Shown: one piece after another, positions 47,752 to 57,589 of the stretch
Layout of the letters: the number at the start of each line of letters is the position of its first letter
How positions within the stretch are numbered: the stretch's first letter is position 1
Assembly: GCA_037965595.1 (NCBI GenBank)
Contig: CP150183.1
Coordinates: 3,534,001-3,598,000, forward strand
Source: Alkalihalobacillus sp. FSL W8-0930
GTDB taxonomy: Bacteria; Bacillota; Bacilli; Bacillales; Bacillaceae_D
Direction: 5' to 3'
Length of the DNA: 64,000 nt
Notes under the pieces: generated by a model
The model's input: the letters and a program-made list of their open reading frames with translations, nothing else
Told to the model about the DNA's origin: nothing
Databases searched by the model: none
Program-made: the position numbers and the translations under genes

Positions 47752-48708
47752 TAGGGATTCACGATAATTTTTTGGTGTCATTCCATATCTCTTACTGAAA
47801 ATCCGATAAAAATAACTCACATTATCGTAGCCGACTTGATTCACAATCATTGTGATAGGAAGGTCTGTTTTTGCCATCAGTTCACAAGCAACGGATAAGC
47901 GCTTTTCTTGTAACAGTTCTTTAAATGTTTGGTTGGTCATCTGTTTAATGGCTCTACTTAACACATAGTCATGCTGATTAAGAACAGATGCGATCTCAGT
48001 GAGAGTAGCCGTACTATACGATTGGTTGATATACGTGTGGATTTCTTGCATCCAGTTGGTGTGAAGGGTGAACATCTCGCCACCTTCAATCTCTTGCTCG
48101 TTCTGAGAAATTTCAACAAGGACCAACCCAAGAAGAAGCTTCACCTTTGTCTCTGACACTTGATTCGGATGAAGAATTTCATGGATGATCGTATGAATAT
48201 GCGTTTGTAGAACTTCGTGATTGGCTGTTTTAAAGGTGAGATACTGACCCTGATATGAATAAGTGTACAGACTATCCATTAAAAAGCGGTATACCGGCCC
48301 GCGAATGTTTAAAAAAGAGAAGATATACTCAAAAAAACTTGGCTGAATAATAAAGTTGATGATAATATCGTCCTTCTGGCACGGTTCAATCTCATGTTCA
48401 ATGTGTTGATTCAAGAACATAAGCTCTCCTTCTTTTAATTGCATCCGTTTCCCAGCAATTGTTTGAGTGAGGGAGCCTTGGAGAACATAACTCATCTCTA
48501 TGTAATCATGCCTATGCTTAGGAAACTCAACAAATCGAGTATGCTTTCGTACCATAATCGTTTCATTGTTCGCCAGGAACTTTTTACTTTCCACTGTCGT
48601 GAAGTGCTCCTGTGATGAATAGCGCGTGTGCGAAACCTTTGGATTGGCGAGAATGTCTCGTTCCTCATCCGTTAGTGGCATGAGATGCTTAAGGATTTTA
48701 TTCTTCAT
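47740..48708 (-). CDS. AraC-family regulator of rhamnose catabolism
   Basis: 322-aa protein. A cupin sensor (about 50-150; RFVEFPKHRHDYIEMSYVLQG and FLNQHIEHEIEPC) precedes a long helical middle and the AraC DNA-binding domain (about 220-320; LTEIASVLNQHDYVLSRAIK and ITMIVNQVGYDNVSYFYRIF). It lies upstream of rhaB on the same strand but has its own terminator. It is the obvious activator for the direct repeats at 47682-47710. B. subtilis uses a DeoR-type RhaR instead. Confidence 0.85.
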   Translation of the reverse strand: MKNKILKHLMPLTDEERDILANPKVSHTRYSSQEHFTTVESKKFLANNETIMVRKHTRFVEFPKHRHDYIEMSYVLQGSLTQTIAGKRMQLKEGELMFLNQHIEHEIEPCQKDDIIINFIIQPSFFEYIFSFLNIRGPVYRFLMDSLYTYSYQGQYLTFKTANHEVLQTHIHTIIHEILHPNQVSETKVKLLLGLVLVEISQNEQEIEGGEMFTLHTNWMQEIHTYINQSYSTATLTEIASVLNQHDYVLSRAIKQMTNQTFKELLQEKRLSVACELMAKTDLPITMIVNQVGYDNVSYFYRIFSKRYGMTPKNYRESLEDL

Positions 48709-48814
48709 TTACTCACCTCTTTATTTGCTCTTCCCTATGAAATGGACGTGTGTCGACTTGTGATATACTTCCATCAAAGCTATTCATACTACTTGGTAAA
48801 GTGAGGCACCATCT

Positions 48815-50584
48815 ATGTTTGAACTACTTATTACAATGCTCGAGCGTCTTGGGATTATTGTTATGATTGCTTTTATCCTAACTCGTTTTGGTTTCTTTCG
48901 CCACTTAATTACATCTACCAAGCTAACGGTTCGTCAACAAGTGATTGCCGTGTGCTTTTTTGGTCTCTTTGGCATTATCGGAACGTATTCAGGTTTTACC
49001 TTTAACACATCAACCTCTGAGTTTGCAATCTGGGCAACAGATATCCAGACAGATGAAGCCATTGCCAATTTTCGTGTAATTGGAGTAGTGCTGGCTGGCC
49101 TTCTTGGGGGATATAAAGTAGGAATGGGTGCTGGTCTCATTGCGGGAGTGCACCGCTTTTTCTTAGGTGGGTATACGGCATTTCCATGTGGCATCGCATC
49201 CATATTAGCAGGTTATCTTGCCGGACTCTTTCGTAAAGACAACCAGCGTCCTACACTATCCAAGGCTTTATGGATCGGTGCCGGTGCAGAAGCGATCCAG
49301 ATGCTGTTAATCTTCCTCCTGGCTAGACCTCTTGATCGTGCACTTGCATTAATTGAGATGATAGCCTTGCCCATGATTATCGCGAATGGGTTGGGTTGTG
49401 CATTGTTTCTTCTAATTATGAAAACAGTCATCCAACAAGAAGATAAAATCGGAGCATCCCAAACACAGCTTTCTCTTCGAATCGCCGATCAAACGCTTGT
49501 TCACTTGCGTAAAGGGCTGACAGCCAAATCCGCGCACGCCGTTTGTGAGATCCTTCATAATGAAACGCAAACAATTGCTGTTTCCATGACAAATCAGACA
49601 AACATTCTTGCTCATGTGGGGATGGCTAGTGACCATCATCAAGAAAAAAGCCCCATTCAAACGCAGGTAACACGAGATGCGATTAGAAGTGGTCAGCTTG
49701 TAATAGCTAAAGATCAGATGATCCACTGTGCGCATGCCCAGTGTCCGTTAGGAGCTGCCGTCATTGCCCCATTAAAACAGCGGGACAAAACAATCGGGAC
49801 GTTAAAATTTTATTTTCACTCTGCTAAAGAAATTAGTCCTCTCTCGATTGAGTTAATCTCTGGACTAAGCTCTCTTTTAAGTAGCCAATTAGAAATATCT
49901 AGTGCGGATCAAGCGTATAAGCTGGCACAAGAAGCTGAAATTAATGCCCTTCAAGCACAGATTAGTCCGCACTTTCTATTCAACTCATTAAATACAATTA
50001 CGTCACTCATTCGTGTAGATCCCATGAAAGCACGGAAATTGCTTGTTTCACTCTCACACTTTTTACATCAAAATTTATCTGCCACAACAGAAAGCTCGAT
50101 TACATTTGAGCAGGAGCTCAGGCATATGAAGGCTTATCTAATGATTGAGGAAACACGTTTCCAGAATAAGTTTACGGTTGTTTATGATATTGATGAGAGC
50201 TGTTTGCACGAAATGCTCCCTCCATTGACTCTTCAACCGATTGTTGAAAATGCGATCAAACATGGGATTTATCCATTAGACAGACACTGTACATTAACGA
50301 TCGAGATTAAAAGGCTACAGGACTGTATTCACGTCATGGTCACAGACTCAGGACAAGGCATGGATGACGATAAAATTGAATTATTAAAACACCGTCATGT
50401 CCCTTCAGAAACAGGATCAGGGCTTGCCTTGCACAATATAAATCGAAGACTTACACTTATGTTTGGCTCTAGAGCTGCACTTCAATTTGAGAGCGAACCG
50501 AACAAAGGGACTTGCGTACGCTTTGTTATTCCTTTAATGGAGGAAAAAGAACATGTCACAAACCATCCGAACACTCATCGTTGA
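48815..50584 (+). CDS. lytS: LytS-family sensor histidine kinase
   Basis: 589-aa membrane kinase with the 5TM-5TMR_LYT sensor domain (about 5-200, including NFRVIGVVLAGLLGGYKVGMGAG and GVHRFFLGGYTAFPCG), a GAF domain (about 225-365), the phosphoacceptor H386 in QAQISPHFLFNSLNTI, and a C-terminal HATPase (about 470-585). B. subtilis LytST and E. coli BtsSR, of this family, respond to extracellular pyruvate. It overlaps lytT by 32 bp and lies next to a CstA-type transporter gene. Confidence 0.92.
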   Translation: MFELLITMLERLGIIVMIAFILTRFGFFRHLITSTKLTVRQQVIAVCFFGLFGIIGTYSGFTFNTSTSEFAIWATDIQTDEAIANFRVIGVVLAGLLGGYKVGMGAGLIAGVHRFFLGGYTAFPCGIASILAGYLAGLFRKDNQRPTLSKALWIGAGAEAIQMLLIFLLARPLDRALALIEMIALPMIIANGLGCALFLLIMKTVIQQEDKIGASQTQLSLRIADQTLVHLRKGLTAKSAHAVCEILHNETQTIAVSMTNQTNILAHVGMASDHHQEKSPIQTQVTRDAIRSGQLVIAKDQMIHCAHAQCPLGAAVIAPLKQRDKTIGTLKFYFHSAKEISPLSIELISGLSSLLSSQLEISSADQAYKLAQEAEINALQAQISPHFLFNSLNTITSLIRVDPMKARKLLVSLSHFLHQNLSATTESSITFEQELRHMKAYLMIEETRFQNKFTVVYDIDESCLHEMLPPLTLQPIVENAIKHGIYPLDRHCTLTIEIKRLQDCIHVMVTDSGQGMDDDKIELLKHRHVPSETGSGLALHNINRRLTLMFGSRAALQFESEPNKGTCVRFVIPLMEEKEHVTNHPNTHR

Positions 50585-51281
50585 TGATGAACGCTATAAT
50601 CGCGAGGAACTGATCTATCTTCTCAAGTCTTATGATCGCATTGAAATTATAGGTGAGGCAGATACGGGGGAAGCCTGTATCGTCCAAGCCACTCAGTTGC
50701 AACCAGATCTCGTTTTTTTAGATATTGAAATGCCTGTTATGAACGGAATGAAGGCCGCAGATTCCTTAAAAGAACTTCGTAACGTACCACTCATCGTATT
50801 TGCAACGGCTCATCCTCAATTTGCAGCCGAAGCATTTCGTTATGAAGCCATTGACTATTTACTGAAGCCCTATGACGAGGATCAACTCAAGGAGACGGTG
50901 AATCGAATTGAACAACGATTACTAGTAGAACCTTCGAGTACTCCTGTTACGACAGGTAAGCTTGCAGTAGAAGCCGAGGGGGATATCTTTTTCTTAGATC
51001 CTTTTGACATTCTCTACATCTATCGAGACGATAAAGTCACTCGGATTGTTTCTTCTAAAGGGCATTATGAGGCAAAGACAACACTTAAAGAATTAGAAAC
51101 AAGGCTTGTCCCTTTTTCTTTCTTTCGCATTCATAAAAGCTATTTAGTGAACTTACAAGCTGTTACAAAACTAACTCCTTGGTTTAATGGCGCGTACCAG
51201 CTTGAGGTTGAAGGCCAAAAAGAACAATTAGCTGTAAGTAGAAACTATGTAAGAGAACTAAGAAAACGACTGGAGCTTTAA
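50553..51281 (+). CDS. lytT: LytTR-family response regulator
   Basis: 242-aa regulator with a receiver domain (phosphoacceptor D57 in LVFLDIEMP; Lys in YLLKPYDEDQ) and a C-terminal LytTR DNA-binding domain (about 140-240; PFSFFRIHKSYLVNL, VSRNYVRELRKRL). The start is set by GGAGG inside the end of lytS. The adjacent cstA gene, with a promoter lacking a -35 element, is the likely target. Confidence 0.92.
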   Translation: MSQTIRTLIVDDERYNREELIYLLKSYDRIEIIGEADTGEACIVQATQLQPDLVFLDIEMPVMNGMKAADSLKELRNVPLIVFATAHPQFAAEAFRYEAIDYLLKPYDEDQLKETVNRIEQRLLVEPSSTPVTTGKLAVEAEGDIFFLDPFDILYIYRDDKVTRIVSSKGHYEAKTTLKELETRLVPFSFFRIHKSYLVNLQAVTKLTPWFNGAYQLEVEGQKEQLAVSRNYVRELRKRLEL

Positions 51282-51378
51282 TTTCAAAGCTCCTGCAACT
51301 TAACCTCTTTCTTCTACATCATACAGCTTCATTTCAACATGTTACCCTTAATTTTACCAATCGTGCTCCAATTCCTAT

Positions 51379-51400
51379 TACAATAATGTAAACGCATTCA
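51379..51400 (+). promoter_or_regulatory. cstA promoter with cre box at the start site
   Basis: -10 TACAAT (51379-51384) without a recognisable -35 element, which suits a gene activated by LytT. A cre box TGTAAACGCATTCA (51387-51400, one mismatch) covers the predicted start site and would impose CcpA repression. Confidence 0.72.
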
Positions 51401-51421
51401 GATAGTGATAGGGGGAGCAAG

Positions 51422-52873
51422 ATGTTTACATTTCTTGGTGGTATCGTCTTACTAATCGTAGGATATTTCACATATGGCAAGATTGTTGAAAAGATATTCG
51501 TTCCAAAACCGGAACGTACGACACCTGCTTACACGAAGGGTGACGGTGTTGATTATTTACCGATGAGTATCAACAAAAACTCACTTATTCAATTAATAAG
51601 TATTGCAGGGATCGGACCTATATTCGGACCGATTATGGGCGCTCTCTATGGTCCCGTCGCTTTCTTATGGATTGTGTTTGGCTGTATCTTTGCTGGAGCT
51701 GTTCATGATTACTTAACAGGAATGATCTCTATTCGCCATGGTGGTGCCCACCTTCCAGCACTGGCGGGTAAATTTCTTGGGAAGGTCATGAGACATGTTG
51801 TTAACGCCTTTTCCATTCTGCTTTTATTGTTAGTAGGAACCGTATTTGTTACGTCACCAGCTGATCTTCTAGTAGATCTAACAAACGGAACCGTACCAGC
51901 TATTATTTTTATTGTCATTATCTTTATTTATTTTATATTGGCGACGATTCTACCGATTGATAAAATCATCGGAAGTATTTATCCGTACTTTGGTGCCCTG
52001 TTACTTATTAGTGCGCTTGGGATTGGGATTGGTCTAATTGTGAATCAAGCGGCTATTCCTGAGTTGTCTATTACAAATTTTCATCCTGATAATGTTCCGA
52101 TCTTTCCATTGTTGTTCCTAACGATTTCTTGTGGAGCTCTGTCAGGATTTCACGCAACACAGTCTCCTATCATCTCAAGAACGACTCAAAACGAAAGTCA
52201 GGGACGTAGGATTTTTTATGGCATGATGATTGCAGAAGGTATCATCGCGATGATTTGGGCAGCTGCTGCCATGAGTCTGTTTGATGGCCCTGTCAGTCTG
52301 AATGAATTAATCAATACCATTGGAACAGCAGGTATCGTAGCAGAAGCTTCTACACTTATGCTAGGCTCTGTTTTTGGAACACTTGCTATTCTTGGTGTAA
52401 TCATTTTACCGATCACATCAGGTGACACCGCATTCCGCAGTGCGCGGATGATTATTGCAGATTACTTTAACATTTCACAGAAAAAGATTGCCAGCCGCCT
52501 TTGGATTGCACTTCCTTTGTTTGTCATCTCGGTCTTTCTGACTACCGTTGATTTCACTATGCTATGGAGATATTTCTCTTGGGCAAACCAATCAACCGCG
52601 GTTATTGCGCTTTGGGTAGGCAGCATGTATTTATTTATCGCTAAACGAAACTACTGGATTGCCGTCATTCCAGGTGTCTTTATGACGATGGCTTGTGCGA
52701 CCTATATTTTAAATGCACCGATTGGATTCGGACTGAGTATGAACATCTCCTATTTAGTTGGAGCAGTGATCACGCTTGGTATCACGGCATTATTCTTCAA
52801 AGCCGCAACAAAGGCAAGAGCCGACAACCTATCTCTTGAAGAAGATATTACCAATTGGAAAAACCCAGCATAA
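51422..52873 (+). CDS. cstA: CstA-family transporter (carbon starvation protein), probable pyruvate or peptide uptake
   Basis: 483-aa membrane protein with about 13 helices and CstA signatures: FGPIMGALYGPVAFLWIVFG, GAVHDYLTGMISIRHGG, and SGFHATQSPIISRT. It is shorter than E. coli CstA and BtsT (about 700 aa), lacking their C-terminal extension. E. coli homologues import pyruvate and BtsT is under a LytS/LytTR-type system, so pyruvate uptake is a strong inference here. The gene has its own promoter with cre box, 140 bp after lytT, and a clear terminator. Confidence 0.9.
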   Translation: MFTFLGGIVLLIVGYFTYGKIVEKIFVPKPERTTPAYTKGDGVDYLPMSINKNSLIQLISIAGIGPIFGPIMGALYGPVAFLWIVFGCIFAGAVHDYLTGMISIRHGGAHLPALAGKFLGKVMRHVVNAFSILLLLLVGTVFVTSPADLLVDLTNGTVPAIIFIVIIFIYFILATILPIDKIIGSIYPYFGALLLISALGIGIGLIVNQAAIPELSITNFHPDNVPIFPLLFLTISCGALSGFHATQSPIISRTTQNESQGRRIFYGMMIAEGIIAMIWAAAAMSLFDGPVSLNELINTIGTAGIVAEASTLMLGSVFGTLAILGVIILPITSGDTAFRSARMIIADYFNISQKKIASRLWIALPLFVISVFLTTVDFTMLWRYFSWANQSTAVIALWVGSMYLFIAKRNYWIAVIPGVFMTMACATYILNAPIGFGLSMNISYLVGAVITLGITALFFKAATKARADNLSLEEDITNWKNPA

Positions 52874-52880
52874 CCGATAA

Positions 52881-52916
52881 TTCCCTGTTGACTTGATAGG
52901 CCAACAGGGATTTTTA
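52881..52916 (+). terminator. Rho-independent terminator after cstA
   Basis: Arms CCCTGTTG and CAACAGGG (52883-52890 and 52902-52909), followed by ATTTTTATATT. Confidence 0.9.
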
Positions 52917-52990
52917 TATTGTCTGTCATGCTTTTTCACGTTATAGTGATAAAGGTTCAGATTATAGAGAGAATTAAGAGGAGTGGAAAA

Positions 52991-54568
52991 ATGCAAAAGA
53001 AGTCATTTTTGGGGTTAGGGGCTGTTGTCGCCTCACTCAGCGCACTTGTACTGGTTGGTTGCGCAAGCGATAGCACGGATTCAGAAGGAACAGCAAGCAC
53101 GACAGGAGGAGATCTTGTTGTTGACATGCAATCAGAAGCTGTGACGTTAGATTTGCATGGCTCAAATGATACAGCATCAAGTAATGTAACCTCCAATATA
53201 TTTGAGTCTCTTGTCACTCAAGATGAGGAGCTAAATTTAGAACCTGGTCTTGCTGAAGACTGGAAGCAAATAAATGATACGGAATGGGAATTCTATTTAC
53301 GAGAAGATGTGACGTTCCATGATGGGACTGAGTTTAATGCAGATGCCGTAAAAGCGAACCTTGATCGTGTACTTGATCCTGAGGTTGCCTCACCTCGAGC
53401 ATTTTTGTTTGAGATGATTAGTGAAGTTGAAGTGATTGATCCATATACTGTCCGTGTACATACTGAATACCCGTTTGCTCCACTGCCTGCTAACCTGGCT
53501 CATTACGGAGCAGCAATGATGAGTCCTGTTGCAATTGAAGAAGATTATCAAGCCATGGCTGATGGCGAAGCACCAGGTAGCTATTTAAATGAACACCCAA
53601 TCGGGACAGGTTATTTTACATTTGATAGCTGGAATTCAGGACAATCTATCAAGCTTTTAAAAAATGATGACTATTGGGGTGAGCCTGCTAAGGTAGATAG
53701 TGTAACCTTCCAAGTCATTCCTGAAGGGGGTACCCGAATTGCCAATCTGGAGACTGGCGCAAGTCACATTGTTAATAACGTAAGTGCAAGTGACTTGAAT
53801 CGTTTTGAAGCGACAGACGGCATCCACGTGAATCAAACAGAAAGTGTTGCCCTTTTATATCTTGGATTTAACCAAAAGAATGAGATTTTAGCTGATCCTC
53901 TTGTTCGTGAGGCTTTTTCTTTAGCCATTAATCGTACTGATATTTTAGAAGGAATTTTTAACGGAGTTGGCATTGAAGCAAAGACTCCACTAGCTCCTAA
54001 AATCTTTGGACATGATGATTCAATTGTATTTAACGAATATGATATCGAAAAAGCAAAAGAACTCCTTGCAGAAGCAGGATACCCAGATGGACTCGACATT
54101 ACGCTCAACACAAGTGATCAGCGTGAGCGAACAGATATGGCTGAATACATCCAGTCAGCGCTTAGTCAAATTGGTGTAAATGTATCGATCCAAGTTAATG
54201 AATGGGGTGCGTTCCTTGATTTAACGAATCAAGGGGAACAGGAACTCTTTATCTTAAGCTGGTCTACCGTAAATGGTGATGCAGATATGGGCTTATCTCT
54301 TTTCCACTCTGCTAACCAAGGAGCACAAGGAAACCGTACATTTGTGGCTCGCGATGACATAGATGAGCTGATTGAAGAAGCACGTAAAAGCGAGGACGAA
54401 GACGAACGCCTTGAGCTTTATAGCGAAATTCAAACAATGATTGCCGATGATAGTATCATCCAACCACTCATTCATGAGGAATTTTTAGTTGGTGTCAGAG
54501 ACGAAGTAAAAGGCTTCTGGGAAAGCCCAACTGGCGTCTTAGTTTTACATGATGTATCGATTCAATAG
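52991..54568 (+). CDS. Family 5 extracellular solute-binding lipoprotein (oligopeptide/glutathione type)
   Basis: 525-aa binding protein. Lipobox ALVLVGC (Cys at 24), acidic linker, then the SBP family 5 core (EWEFYLREDVTFHDGTEFNA and LAEAGYPDGLDITL). Its overall similarity is to GsiB/DppA-like proteins. The ATG at 52991 is chosen with AGGAG 7 bp upstream. No permease or ATPase genes lie beside it, so it is an orphan receptor that must work with a transporter elsewhere. It is separated by terminators from cstA and from the following genes. Confidence 0.88.
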   Translation: MQKKSFLGLGAVVASLSALVLVGCASDSTDSEGTASTTGGDLVVDMQSEAVTLDLHGSNDTASSNVTSNIFESLVTQDEELNLEPGLAEDWKQINDTEWEFYLREDVTFHDGTEFNADAVKANLDRVLDPEVASPRAFLFEMISEVEVIDPYTVRVHTEYPFAPLPANLAHYGAAMMSPVAIEEDYQAMADGEAPGSYLNEHPIGTGYFTFDSWNSGQSIKLLKNDDYWGEPAKVDSVTFQVIPEGGTRIANLETGASHIVNNVSASDLNRFEATDGIHVNQTESVALLYLGFNQKNEILADPLVREAFSLAINRTDILEGIFNGVGIEAKTPLAPKIFGHDDSIVFNEYDIEKAKELLAEAGYPDGLDITLNTSDQRERTDMAEYIQSALSQIGVNVSIQVNEWGAFLDLTNQGEQELFILSWSTVNGDADMGLSLFHSANQGAQGNRTFVARDDIDELIEEARKSEDEDERLELYSEIQTMIADDSIIQPLIHEEFLVGVRDEVKGFWESPTGVLVLHDVSIQ

Positions 54569-54581
54569 GTAAGTAGGTTTA

Positions 54582-54618
54582 AGCCGAACCATTCTTATGG
54601 ATGTGTTCGGCTATTTTA
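54582..54618. terminator. Terminator between the binding-protein gene and the yesN-like gene
   Basis: Arms AGCCGAAC (54582-54589) and GTTCGGCT (54605-54612), followed by ATTTTATTC on the + strand. It overlaps the last codon of the convergent gene. Confidence 0.78.
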
Positions 54619-55777
54619 TTCTTGCCCTCTTTTGTATAAGCTCGGTCGGAGTCTGTCCACTGTATTTTTTGAATGCACTTGAGAAATAGGCAGGATTCGT
54701 ATATCCAACCTTTTCTGAAATCTCATAGATTAGGTAGGAACCCTCGTATATCATCTTTTTTGCCTTCTCCATACGAACCCGAAGCAAATAGTCCTTAAAT
54801 GACTCCCCTACAATCTTCCTAAAAATTTGTCCTAGATAATTTCTAGAGATGAATAGTTCTTCTGCAAGATCTGAAAGCGTAATATTTTCATTCATACGTT
54901 GTTGAATCGACTCTAGCATTTGCTCTACTAATTGACGGTGCTTAAGATTCTCATCCCATTGTTGGCTTTGACATACCTCAACAACAATGCCCTCAAATAA
55001 TTGAACAGATTCATTCCAGGATTGGTAATGAGATAAACGATTATAGATATCATCATCGCTTAAAGATAAGTCATCTAACCGTATACCAATCTCATATAAG
55101 CTGTACGTAATAATTGTCCAGATCTGTATCCCCAATTGAATGGCAGTTTGTTCGTGATAGGTCTCGTTCTCGACTACTTCATAAATCGTTCGAATCAGTT
55201 TGATCGCTGTTTTTTCATCTGCTTGTTTTATAGAATCTTGTAAATGTTGATTGCTTGTTAAAAAACGATCCGTAACATTAGCTCGAGTCAGTGCACCTGA
55301 TGAATGTAAATTACCTTCACGAATGAGCGCCCAATTGATTCTCATTGCGTCAGTCATCATCGACTCCAGCCATTCTCGTTCCATCTGATCCTCCTGCTTC
55401 TTCTCCTCCAAACGAGCAATTGTTTGTTGAAACACTGTTCGAATGGTTTCCTTTGAAGCTGGCTTAGAAAGATAGTCATTGATTTGAAGCCGTAACGCTT
55501 TTCTGGCATATTCAAAATCATTGTATCCACTTAAAACAATGACCTGACCATCATAGCCCCAATCCTGCAGCTCTTCAATCATATCTAATCCATTCTTCAC
55601 TGGCATGTAAATGTCTGTCATAATAACATCGGGCTTTGTCTCCTTCACAAGTTGAATGCCTTCTACACCGTCTCTAGCTTGCCCGGCCCACTGACATTCT
55701 AGCTCCTGCCAAGGAATAATCATTTTTAACCCGCGTAACACCCGTTCATCATCATCAATTAACACCACTTTCCACAA
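54611..55777 (-). CDS. AraC-type response regulator (YesN-like)
   Basis: 388-aa regulator: receiver domain (about 1-120, phosphoacceptor D55 in VIMTDIYMP), a variable middle, and an AraC DNA-binding domain (about 285-385; LSDLAEELFISRNYLGQIFR and IYEISEKVGYTNPAYFSSAFK). It follows directly on the YesM-like kinase gene (no gap) and would activate the adjacent sugar ABC transporter operon. Confidence 0.9.
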   Translation of the reverse strand: MWKVVLIDDDERVLRGLKMIIPWQELECQWAGQARDGVEGIQLVKETKPDVIMTDIYMPVKNGLDMIEELQDWGYDGQVIVLSGYNDFEYARKALRLQINDYLSKPASKETIRTVFQQTIARLEEKKQEDQMEREWLESMMTDAMRINWALIREGNLHSSGALTRANVTDRFLTSNQHLQDSIKQADEKTAIKLIRTIYEVVENETYHEQTAIQLGIQIWTIITYSLYEIGIRLDDLSLSDDDIYNRLSHYQSWNESVQLFEGIVVEVCQSQQWDENLKHRQLVEQMLESIQQRMNENITLSDLAEELFISRNYLGQIFRKIVGESFKDYLLRVRMEKAKKMIYEGSYLIYEISEKVGYTNPAYFSSAFKKYSGQTPTELIQKRARIK

Positions 55778-57562
55778 TTATGTTGCCCCCTCCTCATCTT
55801 GATTTAGCAAATGAAAAAAATGAGCATCTACTTTAGGAATGATCACTTTAGCTGTTACACCTTCGATTTGATTATTTTCTAATGTAATCGAGGCTTTATC
55901 ACCAAAATAGACTGCGAGCCTTTCTTTTACATTTGCTATACCGTAACCGCCTGTATCAAAGGATGTTCGCTCGTTCTGATTCCTTGATAACCCTCTACCG
56001 TTATCTGAGATATCAATGAGTAACGACTGTGATTTTTCTTCTATTGTCACTTGAATAAAACCATCATTTTTATTCGTTAAGCCATGAATGACTGCATTTT
56101 CAACAAATGGTTGTAGTGTTAGCTTAGGGAGATAATAGGAAGATAGGTCCCCACTCGTCCGTATTTGATAGTCTAACTTTCCATCCCTATTAATCTTCTG
56201 AAGCTCCAAATAATGCTTCAGATAGTCTAATTCCTCTGGTATAGATAGATGACTGATCCCCTTTGATAAACCAATACGCAACATGTTTCCGAGCAGCTCA
56301 AGCATCTTACTCATATCATCGTCGCCTCTTTCAATCGCTCGCCAGTTCAGCTGATCTAACGTATTGTAGAGAAAATGCGGATTAATATTTGCTTGAAGTG
56401 CCTTACTTTCTGCAATTCGCTGCCTTTTTGTTTTTTGTAATACAGATGCATACAATGAATCGCTTCGTTCAACAAGCTGAAGGTATCCATCAAAAAGATA
56501 GCCAAACTCATTTTGATAATCATTTGGTAGTTCATGCGTCGCTGATGATGACTGAGGATAGGTTTGCATCACGTCTTTTAATTGAATAATTGGCTCTGTA
56601 AACTTCTTCGTTAAGTACAGCATGGTAATGGTCACAAAAATGATAGAAATGAGTCCAATTCCGGACAACCATATTGCGATCTTTTTACTTCCAGCCGTGA
56701 TTAAATCTTTCGGTGTTACTTCCATTAACGTCCAGTTTGAGGATGGAACTGCACTAGAGACGACTAAATCCCCATCACTTGTTAGCTCAGCCTGTTCAGT
56801 GACTCCCCTTCTGTTCTGTAATATTGATGACAATTGTTTTAAGTAGGGTTGGAATTCAAGAAACTCATCATGATCTGGAGGATGGGAAAGCAGAGATCCA
56901 TCTCCATCTAGAACAAATAAGTTAGACGTGTCTCCCTTATCTCGTAACCAATCTTCAATAAAGTCCTTTTGAATATTCAAGACCAGGACACCAATTAAGT
57001 CCCCTCTAGAAGAATAGACGTTTCTACCATAACTCACTACATCCTCTTCACCAAATAGAAGATTCACCTTCCTCTCTCCTAGCCATGCTGCTGTCACATC
57101 TGCAAGTTCATTTGCCCCTGGAAAAGAACGAAACATCTCCATTGTTTGAAATTGAACAGGATGTTGTGAATTTACTGGTGGATGGTCCATATAAATGGAA
57201 ATTGAGTGAAGCCCAGGAACACTATAAATAACGTTTGAAAAATCAAGATCAACAAGTGTTCTTTGCCTTGATAACGCAGAACTAGAATCAGAATCCATTT
57301 CTCTAGATTGTCTCATCAACTCTTGAAATGCTTTTTGACGTGATAGCCCAATAGAGGTTTCCTGAAAGCTACTTAGCTCACTACTTAACTCTCGGCTTAA
57401 GAGGGTTAATTTCTCTACCTGATGGGAAATCGTTTTCTTGGTATTTTCTTCTGTAGTTAGTTGATAGGTAACGGCTATAATCGTTAAGAGAAGTAAGAGT
57501 GTAAAAGTAGTGATGCTACCAAATAAAATATGCCTAATCTTGTACCTCTTAAATAGATCCAT
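55778..57562 (-). CDS. Sensor histidine kinase (YesM-like)
   Basis: 594-aa membrane kinase. Transmembrane helices at about 13-34 and 295-318 frame an extracellular sensor domain (about 40-290); a HAMP-like region (about 319-372) follows, then the phosphoacceptor H396 in QANINPHFLYNTLDQLNW and a HATPase (about 480-590; ENAVIHGLTNKN, GIANVKERLAVYFG). This is the YesM/LytS-type kinase family typical of carbohydrate-sensing systems in Bacillus. A perfect cre box lies 28 bp upstream. Confidence 0.9.
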   Translation of the reverse strand: MDLFKRYKIRHILFGSITTFTLLLLLTIIAVTYQLTTEENTKKTISHQVEKLTLLSRELSSELSSFQETSIGLSRQKAFQELMRQSREMDSDSSSALSRQRTLVDLDFSNVIYSVPGLHSISIYMDHPPVNSQHPVQFQTMEMFRSFPGANELADVTAAWLGERKVNLLFGEEDVVSYGRNVYSSRGDLIGVLVLNIQKDFIEDWLRDKGDTSNLFVLDGDGSLLSHPPDHDEFLEFQPYLKQLSSILQNRRGVTEQAELTSDGDLVVSSAVPSSNWTLMEVTPKDLITAGSKKIAIWLSGIGLISIIFVTITMLYLTKKFTEPIIQLKDVMQTYPQSSSATHELPNDYQNEFGYLFDGYLQLVERSDSLYASVLQKTKRQRIAESKALQANINPHFLYNTLDQLNWRAIERGDDDMSKMLELLGNMLRIGLSKGISHLSIPEELDYLKHYLELQKINRDGKLDYQIRTSGDLSSYYLPKLTLQPFVENAVIHGLTNKNDGFIQVTIEEKSQSLLIDISDNGRGLSRNQNERTSFDTGGYGIANVKERLAVYFGDKASITLENNQIEGVTAKVIIPKVDAHFFHLLNQDEEGAT

Positions 57563-57589
57563 AGTAATGATCCTATCTACAAATTATTT

